The notes: generated by a model from the sequence alone, not told the origin. DNA of 64,000 nt from Plasmopara viticola (GCA_001695595.3 MBPM02000002.1:2641608-2705607), one strand, 5' to 3'; shown: positions 30,956 through 43,949, numbered from the stretch's first letter. Numbers and translations are program-made.

Positions 30956-32104
30956 CTATAACGGATTTCCAGCAATGTTCAAACTGGAAGTAAACAACAA
31001 TTTCATCTTTTCTACCAGTGTGAATCCTTCTGACGAGAAGTCATCGAAGTCATAATCTTTCGACACCCATCCTTTAATAATCGCCTTTGCTCTGGCCAAC
31101 TGAGCTTGATGGTACAAACAGCGCCTGAAAGGACGTAGTGTTGACCCGCTTGGAAAACGAAGTGCCTTACCATCCAACTCGCCAAATGTTGTGAGCACAT
31201 TGAACTGCGGCGCATTTGAAGCGTAGATGGGACTTGTGCTTGTCCTCCAATGTGCTGGTACGGATCCACCTCCAAGTACATCCCACTGCTGTTGAGTCAA
31301 GCTGTCCACGAGCAGCTGCGTCTTGATCATTGGATTGAAAATCTTTAAAATGAACTGATCTTGCTTGTCGACAAGAAACGCAATATCGAGGTCATCGAAG
31401 GCGCTTTCGATCGGTTTGAATAACAGCAATCCGTTTCTCACATCGTCAATATCCTCGATTTGCACAAAATCACCTTTGAGGCGATCGTGTTCTCGTCGAA
31501 AAATATGAGATGCAATCACAACAGGGCTCGGTAGACCGATATTCATCACCATGCAAAGAAGCATCGAGTCGCCGTACTGGTTTTTCCCACAATCACATTT
31601 GTAGTCCCTCACCAATTGCTTCTTCAGCTTTTGAGTTCTCGTAGCCGTTGTACTGGAAACGTAAAGGAACGTGTGTTGGAACAACGTGGTAGCAATTGCT
31701 GCTAAAGGAGAGACAGTGTCCTCTTCGGTTGGAATCACCACCAACACGTGGATTTGCCCTCGTTTTGCTTGAAATTCTTCGCCGTAGTAATCCTCAATCC
31801 AGTTTAACTCGTCCATGTGTGCAAAGCCTTCAGGGTGTCCATTCTCATCGAGCGTCAAACCTTCCGCGCCATCTCGATCCAACCACGCGTCGCCCTTCTT
31901 GGCGAGGAACAGCTGCAGTTTCCGTGGATCACACGTGATTGTCTTCTCATTCTTCGCCTTGATCGCGTCCTTCAAGTCATCCACAGACTCGCTCGCATCA
32001 ATCGTCACGGAGAAGGCGTTTCCCTTCACTCCAACGAGCGCGCAGAACAGCTTCACCATGTTTCCAATTGCTTTTTGTGAGTGAGGGACGTTCCCTCTAT
32101 CCAT
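30956..32104 (-). CDS. Crinkler (CRN) effector with HNH-type nuclease domain, copy 2
   Basis: Same architecture as copy 1: LFLAK, HVLVVIP, then VVIASHI and DDVRNGLLLFKPIESAFD. Here an in-frame ATG exists at 32104 as well as the family-type start at 32059 (MVKLFCALVG). An extra base near 30960 changes the last 25 or so residues, ending NIAGNPL. The N-terminal 45 codons differ clearly from copy 1 (e.g. SVTIDASESVDDLKDAIKAKNE against SIDIDASKSVDHLKKAIKTENE), while the rest is nearly identical. This points to a recombined N-terminus. Confidence 0.82.
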   Translation of the reverse strand: MDRGNVPHSQKAIGNMVKLFCALVGVKGNAFSVTIDASESVDDLKDAIKAKNEKTITCDPRKLQLFLAKKGDAWLDRDGAEGLTLDENGHPEGFAHMDELNWIEDYYGEEFQAKRGQIHVLVVIPTEEDTVSPLAAIATTLFQHTFLYVSSTTATRTQKLKKQLVRDYKCDCGKNQYGDSMLLCMVMNIGLPSPVVIASHIFRREHDRLKGDFVQIEDIDDVRNGLLLFKPIESAFDDLDIAFLVDKQDQFILKIFNPMIKTQLLVDSLTQQQWDVLGGGSVPAHWRTSTSPIYASNAPQFNVLTTFGELDGKALRFPSGSTLRPFRRCLYHQAQLARAKAIIKGWVSKDYDFDDFSSEGFTLVEKMKLLFTSSLNIAGNPL

Positions 32105-32126
32105 ATTTCAGCCAATCAAATGATAT

Positions 32127-32164
32127 AACCCAACGTTGGGTTTTTGACATCACCCAACTGGGTG
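32127..32164 (-). promoter_or_regulatory. CRN upstream module: perfect palindrome and inverted repeat
   Basis: AACCCAACGTTGGGTT at 32127-32142 and CACCCAACTGGGTG at 32151-32164, with AGCCAATCAAA at about 32109. Same arrangement and spacing as upstream of CRN copy 1. Confidence 0.55.
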
Positions 32165-32211
32165 ATTGAACAACTGCAGATACAAATATATTTATGTAAT
32201 ATCCATGCTCT

Positions 32212-32460
32212 TTGTGTCTATATAAATATCTATCCGATACCGATAATACTGGTTATGTTGAAGATGTTAAGCTTCATGAACCTATAGATACCGATAGTAC
32301 CGATGATACCGATAATATTGATTTTGAAGATATTCGACTAAATTGTTCGAAAATAAATAAGCATACAGGATCAGACATAATAAAAATTTGCGAAGAAATT
32401 GACTTGATTTGTGCAAGTATTTATCAGTGTCAGAATATCAACTATAAATACACTAACTAG
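32212..32460 (+). pseudogene. ORF A homologue, start codon lost
   Basis: 82 open codons beginning at a TTG; the ATG of copy 1 is not present. Acidic (DSTDDTDNIDFEDI), with a block SDIIKICEEIDLICASI matching SDIIQLCKEIDLISASI of copy 1. The retained frame despite many substitutions suggests past selection. Ends 8 bases inside ORF B. Confidence 0.4.
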
Positions 32461-32842
32461 GAAAAACGCGTATTTTGTCGTATCCATCGTAATATTTGAA
32501 CACAACTCCATCGACTTTGTCGTTTCGGATGTTCTCAATGATTGCTTTACGCAACATACGATTGTGTCCAGTATCAATACACCATTGTTTGTATCTGGCA
32601 TTTAGTATCGTTAATGGAATTTCTAGATAATCTCCTTTACTAATAAATCCATCTTTGAGTAAGGTTTCTCTATCTTTTGTGAAGATCTCTTCTTTGAAGT
32701 ATTTTGAAATGGATGATTCAACCTTTTTTTGAGCCAATTCAGAACGCAAAAACTCCAATTCTTTCATTATCACATCGATTCTATCATCTTTTGGAGCAAC
32801 TTCATCCACTTCAGGTCCTCTGTATCGTCTGATTCTATTCAT
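32453..32842 (-). CDS. ORF B of virus-like cassette, copy 2
   Basis: 129 codons with few changes from 9448-9837 (e.g. RETLLKDGFISK against REGLLKDGFVSK). Coiled-coil N-terminal half; function unknown. Confidence 0.55.
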   Translation of the reverse strand: MNRIRRYRGPEVDEVAPKDDRIDVIMKELEFLRSELAQKKVESSISKYFKEEIFTKDRETLLKDGFISKGDYLEIPLTILNARYKQWCIDTGHNRMLRKAIIENIRNDKVDGVVFKYYDGYDKIRVFPS

Positions 32843-32854
32843 AATGACTCTGTA

Positions 32855-33220
32855 TTAACGAAGTGAAACTTCTGTATTCAAATCGTAAAAATGTCGCAAT
32901 AAATCAGGTCGATTGTGTTGTTTGCTATACAGATACAACAGACTCCATAAACCACAATAATTATCATAGGTCCCTTGAAACTGTTTATTATTACATTCCA
33001 TATCACCCAGAATTCTTGGAGGCCCTAAACCCATCGAATCAAAGTATTCATTGTTGCACACACAAACCCAATGGCCTACACCTGAGTCTAATCGAAGTAA
33101 TATAATATAGCTTCCATTCCCTAGGGGGCCTCTGATTTTTCTAAAATCTATTATCCCATCAACATGAACATTCAGCTGATTTGCGAGATCTTGTAGTTCA
33201 TTAGCCGTCGATTCACCCAA
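32855..33220 (-). CDS. adenain-like cysteine protease, copy 2
   Basis: Same protein as 9850-10215 with His (GHWVCV), Asp (EYFDSMG), Gln (QFQGTY) and Cys (NYCGLW) in place. Like copy 1 it lacks an ATG. Divergent from the capsid gene. Confidence 0.78.
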   Translation of the reverse strand: MGESTANELQDLANQLNVHVDGIIDFRKIRGPLGNGSYIILLRLDSGVGHWVCVCNNEYFDSMGLGPPRILGDMECNNKQFQGTYDNYCGLWSLLYLYSKQHNRPDLLRHFYDLNTEVSLR

Positions 33221-33301
33221 TTTTTTTGATTAAAAAATCATTATGTAATGCTTATATATAGCTAATCATAATATAACAGGCATTAACCTTCAATTTTAAT
33301 A

Positions 33302-34478
33302 ATGAGTGATAGCACCCAATTAGCAGATTCGTTTTTATTCGATTCAACAACTAATCCGGATCCAGTTGTCTGTGTCAGCAAAGACAAGCGTGTTGTAAAT
33401 GTCGTTGATGACAACAACGGTTCGTATCAATCGGAAACTGTCATCATTAATGCGACTTCACAACTAAATGGCTCTACTGGGTATGCCAGTCTTCGAGATG
33501 CATATGTAGTCGTTCCTTATGTAGTAACGGTTAAAAATACGTCTGCCTCAGCTCTTAATGGTACTCTAAATCGTTTTGCGGTAGGATTAAAGGCTGGTGT
33601 ATGGAACATTTTAGATAAATTAGCGGTTGAAATCAACGGTAAAAGTGTCATTACCAGCAATGACTATAAAAATTATTGGAACAATTTACGTGCTCAAACT
33701 GAATGGTGTGATGATGATTTATTGAAGAACGGTGCAAACTGCTATCTTGCTCCAGATGATGTAGTTAGTCTAAATTTCCCACAAAGTAGTAGCAATCCTA
33801 CCGCTTCAACACAAGGAGATGGTTTTGTGAATAATTCAGTTAATGCTGCCCACAACTGTAGCTACTGGTTTAATTCCAGAAACAACTCCAGCTCTTAATA
33901 ACGGACTAATCCAGCATCTTAATTGGAATCCACAACAAATTGGTACCTCTGATGCCACTGGAGCAACGATTACAGCAACAAACCCTCTTGGTTGGCCGAC
34001 AACGCGAAGTGGTGCAATTCTTTCTAAAATTCAACAACAAGGTACTGGTAGATACGTAGCTGGCGTTACTACCGCAGGAGGTGTTGCTGGTACGTGGTAT
34101 TATATGCTAAAGCTTTGTTTAGTTGATCTCCATCCAATCTTTAAGGAATTGGATCTTGTTGCGAACCCTCAAATCAAATTAACGATGACGTTCAATACCG
34201 GCTTTGTTGATATCACAACTGCAACTGGTGATTTAATGAGCTTATCCTCTCTCTCCCTAAACGGTTGCTCGACGGTTCCAGTAATGGTATCAAGTGCGGC
34301 CCCAGGTAATCCAAATGCAGGGAAACTTACAACTGGCGGAGCTGGCTCACTTCGAGTAGCTTTCGGCGTTATGTCCAACAACATTACAGAGATCTCTACT
34401 TCTGGTCAAATCTTCCCATTTACAACGACTCGTGAGCTTCAAAAGTTCATTTGTTGTTGCCCTAGTAGCACGCAATAA
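33302..34478 (+). pseudogene. major capsid protein-like, copy 2, frameshifted
   Basis: Homologue of 10297-11472. An additional C near 33850 (GCTGCCCACAAC against GCTGCCACAAC) splits the frame into 33302-33898 and 33843-34478. Otherwise only scattered substitutions. The same junction to the inverted CAF1B intron at about 34431 ends the viral sequence, so the truncation predates the block duplication. Confidence 0.72.
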
Positions 34479-34932
34479 TGACCTGGTTTGTGTCGTTTGC
34501 ACGCAGATCAAATTGCTTTGAACGAAGCCAAGATGCGTCGAAGCCCAGTCTCAAGTGGCTTTAAAAGAGCAAACTCCGACCAAGAACGCCATCGGCAAGC
34601 AAAATTTGCAGCCTGCGGATTCTAATAAGGATACGGGTAAAGCTTCGAAAGGCAGCACTGCAGCCAATCCTGTTAATGTACTCGTAGTAAGAAAAAAGCG
34701 CAAGCTCTCCTCGACATCGGTCCAACCTGCTGTCACTTCGCTGTCACCTTCCATTGGGTCACGCGCTTCCACGAGTCCGTTAGCATCCACAACATCAGCG
34801 TCTCGTGCTTCAGCACCTCGCTCTTCTAGTGCAGAGGGCCCAATCACAAGTCATTCTACTGCGGATTATCAGACTGGGAGTCAAGTATCTAGGACCCCTT
34901 CCGGTACCTTTGATGAGCCTCTTGATATTTGA
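34432..34932 (+). pseudogene. CAF1B 3' fragment, inverted, in block B2
   Basis: Intron 2 and last exon of CAF1B as at 11427-11926, with the same 44-base deletion. The tail frame is open from 34555 to the stop at 34932 (DEPLDI). Confidence 0.75.
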
Positions 34933-35032
34933 ACAATATAGCTAGTCAACACTGCAAAGTCTATAGAGGGTTTACAATACACAAAGGTCCTACTCCACTT
35001 TGCTTGCGTCGGTTGCTATGCAAGCGCTCAAA

Positions 35033-35631
35033 TCACAGCAACCCCTTCTCCATGCCTGGTAGCTCAAATGCCTTGATTGACTTAAAGACAAGAAAGTAGC
35101 CGTACGCACAGCTTAATGCACCAAGAAAGAGAATGTTGATCCAGTGCAGCATCGAGTGGATCTCGGGGGATGCAATTTGCGCTCGAAGTAGTACCAGCGC
35201 TTGTAGCAAAAAGCAGATACAATACGCTTGGCAGAATGTACGACGAATGATTGCATCGCTCACGAGCAAGTTCGTCGGTTTCTTTATCCACAACGACGGA
35301 TCCATGTGCGTAAAGCCTTCCGGATATCCATTATATCGAGCGTCAAAGCCTCCGCGCCGCTTCTATCGAGCAACGTATTGTTGCCCTTCCTGGCGAGGAA
35401 CAGCTGCAGTTCATCTGCATCACACGTGATCTTGTTCGGCTTCTTTTCTTTAATCGCATCCTTTAAGTCTCCCATAGACTCGCTTGCATCGATTGTCACG
35501 GGGAACGCGTTTCTCATCATTCCAAGGAGCGCACAAAAAAGTTTCACAATGTTTCCATTTGCTTTCTGCGAGTGTTCTCTCTTCTTATTTAGCCAATCAA
35601 ATAGTGCAACCCAACGTTGGGTTTTTGACAT
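35033..35631 (-). pseudogene. chimera: CRN N-terminus fused to membrane-protein exon 2, copy 2
   Basis: The CRN header (VKLFCALLG.., LFLARKGNN, then THMDPSLW after a one-base loss near 35332) continues into LLVSDAIIRRTFCQAYC and the complete membrane exon 2 with its stop at 35033. The family Met is ATT here, but an in-frame ATG at 35631, lying in the palindrome region, opens a longer frame (MSKTQRWVALF). Apart from the single-base loss this copy could encode a CRN header followed by two to three membrane helices. Copy 1 at 12107-12535 has the same join. Confidence 0.7.
35608..35623 (-). promoter_or_regulatory. perfect 16-base palindrome at CRN chimera copy 2
   Basis: AACCCAACGTTGGGTT with AGCCAATCAAA just downstream (35590) in the direction of the gene and TTTTTGACATT on the other side; fourth instance of the module. 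Confidence 0.55.
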
Positions 35632-35660
35632 TACTTATTTGGGTAACTGCAAATGTAAAA

Positions 35661-38600
35661 AGGGAGCCGCTAACTTTATGTATACACAAATCCCGAAATA
35701 CATATGAGTCCTCCCTTTTCAAGAAATAAACATTTGACAAGCCAAAGCGACACTGACGAAGTAGGATTACGCGTCCTGAGTGCAGCTACGAAAGACACGA
35801 ACTGGAGACTTGTCGTGATGCCGACATTCTACAGCAAAAAGAACATCATTCTTCGGATCTTTTGCGGTCTTGATAAGGTGATCGCTTTAAACATGAAGCA
35901 ATGCTTTCAGACTCCATCGTCGAAAGCATCACCGCGTAATGTTTCTAAACTTTTCAAGAAAATTTCTACGAATGTATGTGATGTATACCGACGTGTATTT
36001 GAATACTTTGCACAGTCAGCTACTGGGAACGTAATCAAGTAATGTTTGGCGGTGCTTTTATCCTCCACCTAGACCTTTTTCATGTGGCGGGTGCTACCAC
36101 GGCATTGCAGGCTGACTTGACAGCATTGTGCTTTTCAATTGCCAAAATATTGTGCAATGAACGTTGGCTTATGTCGGAAAAGTTGGCGTCCCTTTAAGAA
36201 GCCTTTGAGAAATTTTGACTCACAGTCGCCCTACAAGCATTTATACCACGGAATGCAATGTTTGAATTACTGAATAAAAATTATTGCACAAACTAGGACT
36301 GATTGAAACTGTACTCAGCGATGCGGTTCAAAAGTCTAAACTCTCGTATAAATGATTGCGTTAAGACATCGTAGAAGCTTTGCTTACTATAAAAGCACGA
36401 TTATTTCAAGATCCGGGAGGATACCCGAAAAACATTTATTTTATGTCTCACATTTGCGACCAATTACCTCACAAAATAGTTGTCTGACTTTGAGAAACGT
36501 CGGCCTACAAACTGTGTCTTTAAATTAGCAGTTTTTTGGCCTAGATTTTATTGCGCACGTTGATTTTAAGGAATGGAAGCAAAGAACGGTCCATTACAAA
36601 GATCGAAAAGTTACATTATTGCATTATTTTTGACACCGGCGATCTATAACAATGCTACGCTCGCGCGGATAATGTGACCACTTGAACCCTTGCAGAAATT
36701 CGATATTTTTCGATTCGGTTGGACGAGTAGTTCACCCTGCTTGACCATTTGATGGCTTGTATAGGCTTAAGCATCCCTGCTTCTGAGATCTGGAACGCAA
36801 TATGGCGTTCGAGCTCTACAAGAAAAGTATATGCTGCAAGGAGCAGGCAGTGCAGGCTCATAAAGACTTCGCGGAAGCGCCTATTGTGGAATGTAGCCGG
36901 TGAAGCTTAGGCTTTTACCTTCGAAAAGACAAGCCAAAGAACTCTCTTCTGTAGATTTTTCATCTGCTACTCGTTTTGACTTTACGTATTGAACGAAGTC
37001 TAGATTCCTTAAATCACGCCTTCTCAGACAAATAATTATGGTGCCCCATTTTACTTAGAATCAATCTGTTTCGAGTCATTCAGTCTTAAGCTTTTTGAGA
37101 ATAAAAACAGTAAGCTTAATTGCCTCAGGGAATGCAGGCTGTACTGAATAAGCTGATATCCCTGCTTGGCCCCGAGGGGGTGCACCTCTTATTTGCACAA
37201 AGACTCGACAACTTCAGCGCACACTATTCAATTATAAGAGCACTAAGTCAAAGCATCTTTGACAAAAGATGACGAGGTTGTCAGCATCGGATGTCCGCCC
37301 AAATTGAACGATTCGCGGTGGGCTAAAAGACCTTCAAAACACAGAGAAGAACATTCAACATTCAGTTTGAGAGCCATGATTCTCGTTTCGTTGCGAATGG
37401 TAAAATCGATAAATGAATTTGTCTTTGGTCGGAAAGTACACAAATGCCCAATAACAACAATGCATTACTCGAGGCGGCAATTTCACTGTCAAAGGAACTG
37501 AAGGAGCCACTGGCATAAACCTTTGCCACCTATTTATGAGCACTGCGCACGGTCACGCTTCTTTGAAATTCACTCGAAGAAGAAAGTTGTGGAGAACTTT
37601 GGTCAGGGGCTCCAAAATATGGCTAGGTTGACCGACAACCATCTCTCCGAGTACCAGCCTTATGATCTGACCGTGCGCTAAACGAAGATATCTGCCATAC
37701 GCGACTTTTTCAACAGAGATTGGCATAGGCACAGAGAGGCTCACAGAGCCAGAAACATTGCGCGGTCTAATTGTCATGGCTAGAATAATGCTGATAAAGA
37801 GGAGGTACACCTCCAAACTGTGCCCAGCGTATGGGCGTCCGTTAACTCTTCATCTGTAGTTTTATCGAGCCTTTAGAAGTTATCGAAGCTCGGCGCGATT
37901 TTTTTTTTTAAACAACTTCGAACTCTGCAAGGCGGTTTGTACTTAAAAAGACTTGGCCGGTAGTTGTTAAGGCAACCACGCAGGGTTTATATTTTTTTGC
38001 GGTTTGGCCTCGTTATTTCCAAGGTATCGAGAAAGTGCGCTCATAGCTGTTTTGTCGAAGAAAAATTAAGGCTATACGAGCGTGGCAATGTCATTATACA
38101 GATAATGGCAAACCGTACAGACTTAATAAATTTTGTTTGGCACGGTGTAAATTAAAATCTTATACGAACATGCATTAATATTAATACATCACGATGCTTT
38201 TTCAAAATTGGTCTAAATATGGTGTCTTCTCGCTACATACAGCTTATCGTCAATGTATAGCTATAAGTAGAAACGTCATTTGGCGTTTCATTCAACCGTG
38301 ACACGAATACCTGATATGTGAGGAGCTTTACTTTACAAAAGAGATACACGCACAACCATGTCATTGGCTACGCTACCAATTGGTGGAATGCAACAATGAG
38401 TACCGAAGAAAATATTGAATTTCGCGCTCGTCGCTGCACCGATCAAGGAGTTTTTGTTATGCTAGTACGTGCTAACTTAAAATCGTGTGACGCATACCTG
38501 ACACAAATATCGTAAGAATTTCATGTTTGCTACGATGATGTACATAAGAGATATGGAGTTTGCATTCTAAAGCCAGGCAGCACACAAATTTGTAATATTT

Positions 38601-41600
38601 AATTGAGGACCAGACTATATTTATTCATCGCTCGTAGATCTTTGTTACTGTTTTGCGGCATTCGATTTTCTTGGCTAATAACTTAAGTACTGTCACCTAT
38701 TTAATTTGTTGAGACGTCAGCCTCGCCCACTTTTGATTTTGTTATTTGCCGCCGATTGTCGGTCCATCATATATTAATTTGTATACAACGGACATTCGTT
38801 GTCGCGTTGAATGCATTACTAAAGTCTCAAGAAAACGCTGTGATCGAGTGACCATGACGATTGTCGAGTGGATATGTGACGTCATGATACTTTAATGTCT
38901 AGCAAAGTTTAAATGATACGCAAACTTGTGCTGTTCCTTGTATAATGTTACTTAACTGTTGGTGTCTACAAACCACCCGCACGGAAAGGCTTTGTATTTA
39001 AAGAGCGACCGTTTATATATTCAAGATGGACCTGAGAATACAAGCTTTGTCGTGTCTCTTATTTTTCTCAAGAGTAAACAAAATATGGTTGCATGAACTC
39101 CACAGACGTTTCTATATTGATAGAACAATAAAGACTTAAGTATAGGATAGTTCCATCGATTACCTTCTAATTACCTTTTAGAGCCACAACAATGCGTATA
39201 AACACTCTTTTGAAGCGCTTCTTCAAAAGGCACTTTCCGTTTGATTGTAAGTCAGTCGTGCACATACTGCTCAATAAAATATCTTACGCTTGGTCTTCTC
39301 ATAAAGCTTCGAAGATCACTGGCTTAAGTGAGTGCTGGGTGTATTCTCACATATACGAAAAAAAACGTATATGGAGGAAAAAGTGCTTGTAGCAAGGCTC
39401 TCAGCTACACTGTCACCCGATATTTTTGCTTTAAGGATTTACATCTTTGTTTACTTGATATCCTGAAACGACTTAAAATCATATCGTTTGGCACGTGCTG
39501 ATCTGATATTTCTCTGTGACACATCTGTTTGCGGTAACTCTATCTCGCGTCGTTTTTAGCGTCTATTAAAGTTCTAAGACGAGACATCAGCACACAGACT
39601 CGTCTTAGATCGATGCCTTCTCGTAGTAATAGTTTTGAAGTTCAGAGCTGTGCCGCGTGTATATATAATCATCTATCTTGCTTGCATGCTCAGAAAAATT
39701 GGCACTACCATTTACTAAGCTCGGTGGAATTGTTGATCCACCAAATTAGAACGATTAACAGCTCCTTTCAAATGCTTTAACTCAAATACTTCACTGCTTA
39801 GAGGACGTCGGTCATTTGATGTTGTAATAAAATTAAGTCGTACGTCTTTTACATCGATAATACCCATGGCGGTAATGCTCGCTCTCTTACTTGTTAAATC
39901 AATCTCATCAGCCACTACTCAGCTATATTTTGAATATACGTCGTGTAAGTAGACGGTGGTGACCGGTGCTACACCCTCACACACTACCAGGCAAAGTGTT
40001 TGCTATATTTTTGACATACTTATGCTTTGTTGTGCAAAATTCGTAGCCTTCACCATTTGTGTCAGTATTTTAGGTCGTCTGTGCTCATATAGCATTCGCG
40101 CAAGCGGCATCTAAGGCGAAGACTCCATCACAGAGGAGATATAAAGCAGACTTGACTTTAAAATATAAATCTCTTTCTCCCCTGCTCACATATTTCTTGA
40201 TCTATGTGTTGCCTTGCCATCAATCGCGTATATACGACGTACAATTTTCGAGCAATCAGTAGCGTACACCACCAATCATGTTCATCAGACAATTTTATTG
40301 TATTTGTAGTCCTGCTACACAATTTCATACCTGAAAAAATTTTGTTCCTCTTTTATGTTATCCATGTAATCATTTAATTTACGAACACCATCGGTCATGC
40401 TCGTCACCATTTCTTACTTTCGAAGCACGGCTTTTTTGAGAAGCAATATCGCTATCCTAGCAATGAAATCATATGCTGTGCAAAAGAATGCGATGCGCAG
40501 CTTGTCGATTTGGCCAAAGACCCACTCAAATTATAGTAGAAGCTGGCTCTAGTATTCTTTCACATTGATGTGCTGTACAGATTTGTTGTCACTTCGTCCT
40601 TCATCCTTTTTATCAGAATTTGTGAATATACTAATTCTACAGGGATGACAAAAGTGAGAGTAGGATGGTAAAGTAAATAGCAATTGCTATCTATGCACAC
40701 GATGATCCCTCTACAAATAAAATTGTGAACATTCGCTCACCGAAAGATCTTAGACCTCACCTCTGCGCAAGGTGCTGTGTTATTTCTTCATAATTACACA
40801 AAAAGTGGAAGCTCTTAATTAATGCAGTTTTTAAAAGTATTTAATTTGTCTGCACAGCGATTAAGCTTTGGTCGCAGCATAGTTTGTGTAGCATTTAAGT
40901 CGTCGTAACGGCATGTCAACATTTACCAGTGAAAGGGGCTTATTTGCAATGAAGTTATTACAATTTAGTCAGTAAGTGAGCCCCAAAGTCATGTACTTGT
41001 AGATACTAACTAACGGATTGGACGGATTTGCGTTGCGCTTAGTCGGGTTTATCTGTGATATGAGAACAGTTTATGAAGCATGAGCCAACAAGAGCGCAGA
41101 TTGGATGGCAACTTACCATTAAAATCGTTGCACGAACAGAATGACGTTCACTATGGCCAAATTGCTAGATGTATAAAATGTGGCAACTTTCTACGCCCAT
41201 AGCCGTGAATCTGTATCTTTCAACCTAATACTTCTTGCCACCAAAATTTATGGCCCAGCTTAATCCCGATCTGGATACGTAGCTAAATTACTTTAAAGTG
41301 TAGCCTTGGACGCGACATATAGGCTCAAAGTTTGATATAAGTCGATGCTGACCACACAAACTCGTGAACAAGAAGTTATTGTACCAGAGTAGGATAATAA
41401 AGCTACAGCATGTTTTATCTTTTCGTATGGAATGCTTGGCAAGCGCTCAGCTTGTCATCGCTCTGGACCAATGACAGAACCCGATTTATTTCTTCCCAGC
41501 TTATCCATCTCATCTCCGATCCTCTACAAGTTTATCAGGCGGTGAAGCTGAAGTAAATAATCAGCGCTGATGACCACACTTTTTAGTACCTTATAAGCCG

Positions 41601-43940
41601 AACAACTTGCTTGAAAATTCGTGTGACCACAGGGAAACCTGATCGACTTTGCAGCGCAAATTGAGTACACTAGAGAAGACGACATACAGTGCAGTAAGGT
41701 AATAACTTCTCAGAGGAGGCATGAGTCTAATCTTTGTCCCTCACTCTATTCTAGTCGCTGATCCCTATCTGTCTGCTCCAAATTCTAGCTTTAGTCGTAA
41801 TACTTGGACTTGACATAGCTCTATATATTCCTAAATGTGTATTAAACAATATCAAAATTAATGCCAAAGCCTTTGAAGCAAAACATCCTTCAATTACAAT
41901 CTAACATAGTAATTTTTACTATCGAAATTAAAAAGCGATCGGTAGACCATGTATTGTTTTTCTGCTAGCTCTTAAGTGCCAAAGATTGCATCTTTGTTGA
42001 TATCACATTACTTGTGCCACGCAATATGGTAATGCCATCAATAAGTGTGACTCACATTGGCCGTGATCTGCTAAAATGTTGTTAGTTCAAACCCTAGTGA
42101 TCTTTCGTTCATAAGAAATTTCATTTTGTCTGCCAAACACCACCTTCTAATTTGTGCTACGTGTCAGATGCCCGCGCAGCTAATAAGTTAAGGGATATTC
42201 TCGTATAGAAACACAGGCCTGGTCAAGTGACTATCTTTTTTCCGCGCGTAGTGCAGCATCGGAATCTGAATTTGACAGTATTCTAGCCTCGAGTCAAGTC
42301 TTTAATAACACGCATTTGGGCGCAAGCACACTATGTAGTCGGATAACTATCCGACGCTCATAGAGCACACTCGCATTATGCACGTCAATTATGACTTGCT
42401 TACAGAAAATGAGACCAAGCCTCACGAACGATCAGGATCTGCCTTTCACGGCATAAATGGTGGGGAGTGTGAGTGCTCTTCTTGTGAAGTACATGATAAG
42501 CTCGTGAGCCTATGGCTCGTATCATATTTTAAAATGGTTTCCTTCATACGGAGCACTCATCTAATCCGCACACTCACACGCCCGTGCGTGTAACACCGCA
42601 TACTCGCGAAAGGTCAATTACCGTTGAGCATCCCAAAGACGTGCTCGTCATCAAAGATTCAAAAATGTAAACGACATTTTGATGAGATGCAAGAAGATAA
42701 GGTGCAGCCACTGCAAAATAAATTCGGCGTGATTCCAATTCTATGGGCGATTTATATGTTTGCTTCCAGCGAGCCGGCTGTGATAATCCGCGAGGCAATG
42801 TTAGTAATATTTGCGCCTATGTTAGTAAAGATCTGACCTCAGCTTACGCTAAGCACAAAATCATTCAGCATTATGCTCTCATAGTACAAGTAGTCATATG
42901 CGAATTTCCGTTCCCATTTAGCGGCTTGAAAGAGTTTAGGCTTGAGATACGCCTAATGAGATGACGGAGAACGGCAAAACGCTGCTTACGCACTGTACAA
43001 AATGCACAAGGGTTATACGTACTACTTACATTTCGCCACAGGAAAGTCAATGCGTTGGGAAAGCGTCATATTTAGTGCGTACTCGTCCGGCAAATTTATT
43101 GTCAACTTATAGTTGACTGTCGCTCTACAATCTTTGACTTGAAGTATCATGCTCATGTCAGCAATGCATTCGAAGGAATCACCAAAGAGCTGGCCTTGAC
43201 GCCTTCAGTCCAGCGGCGGGTAGGGTAGCCTTGCTGATGACGCTGGTCACCAAAATCTGAAACCGTCTACGGTGTCAAGAATTGCTCAAGTGGGACCTCA
43301 GCTCTCATGACTTGTAGAATTTAAAATACTTATTTCATTTCTGGGTTTGACACTAGTGGCGGCGCTACACAATATTGAAATTCGCGTAGTAGTTACAATC
43401 ACCCTCTTTAGCAAGAAGAGAGGCTGGAAATAATGAATGTGCAGTTGTAGCGCAAATCACTCAACGCGCTTCCCTCAAGACAGAGATTATAGAAATCCAT
43501 TCCCCGAAATCAAATTTTGGTTCAGCCGATGAGTTGGCCTCCCGTGACTATGCCTGCGTATACCGCGGCGCGTTCACCAGAAAAGGCTCACATAGAATGG
43601 ATGCGTCAGCATTTCATTTAGAAGGCTAATTGTATGCGGTAGGTGTCTCTCTGCTTTGAGCTTGAATAGAACGATAAAGTGAGATGCAGTTTATTTTTTA
43701 CACAGCAGCAACTACATTTGTAGTCTTTAATAGTGAAAATTCTTAATTGCGTTTTTTCTTGGCTTTATTGTTTTATATCTGCTTTCACGGTCGTGTCTCA
43801 AAAGTTAAAGTCAGTTTGACACTAAGTCTTGGACTTTTGTGGAGTAGCCGAGATCTACAAGCCGCTTTACTATTTCGCCATACCAAGACCGAAACTACAA
43901 TGTGGTAGGGCTCTCGAAATCAGCGAGCTTATTTTTTTAA
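35661..43940. other. gene desert, AT-rich
   Basis: More than 8 kb in which I can support no gene. The longest frames (35704-36042 plus, 112 codons; 37553-37816 minus; 39192-39392 plus) have no recognisable domains, no conserved duplicate in the window and poor coding character. No LTR pair, tRNA or tandem array was seen. The most likely content is transposons decayed beyond recognition. Confidence 0.5.
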
Positions 43941-43949
43941 TGATGCCTA

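Larger units (their letters stand above)
27935..35660. repeat. segmental duplication block B, copy 2 (probable parent)
   Basis: Collinear with 4952-12640. The membrane protein gene is whole here and continues into the p24 gene, whereas the B1 edge cuts into it, so this locus is likely the source. The right edge is just after TTATTTGGGTAACTGCAAATG. Confidence 0.9.

Noticed and set aside
35704..36042. 112-codon plus-strand frame after block B2 as a gene
   Set aside because: Not recognised, not duplicated, and surrounded by non-coding AT-rich DNA; could be real but cannot be supported.
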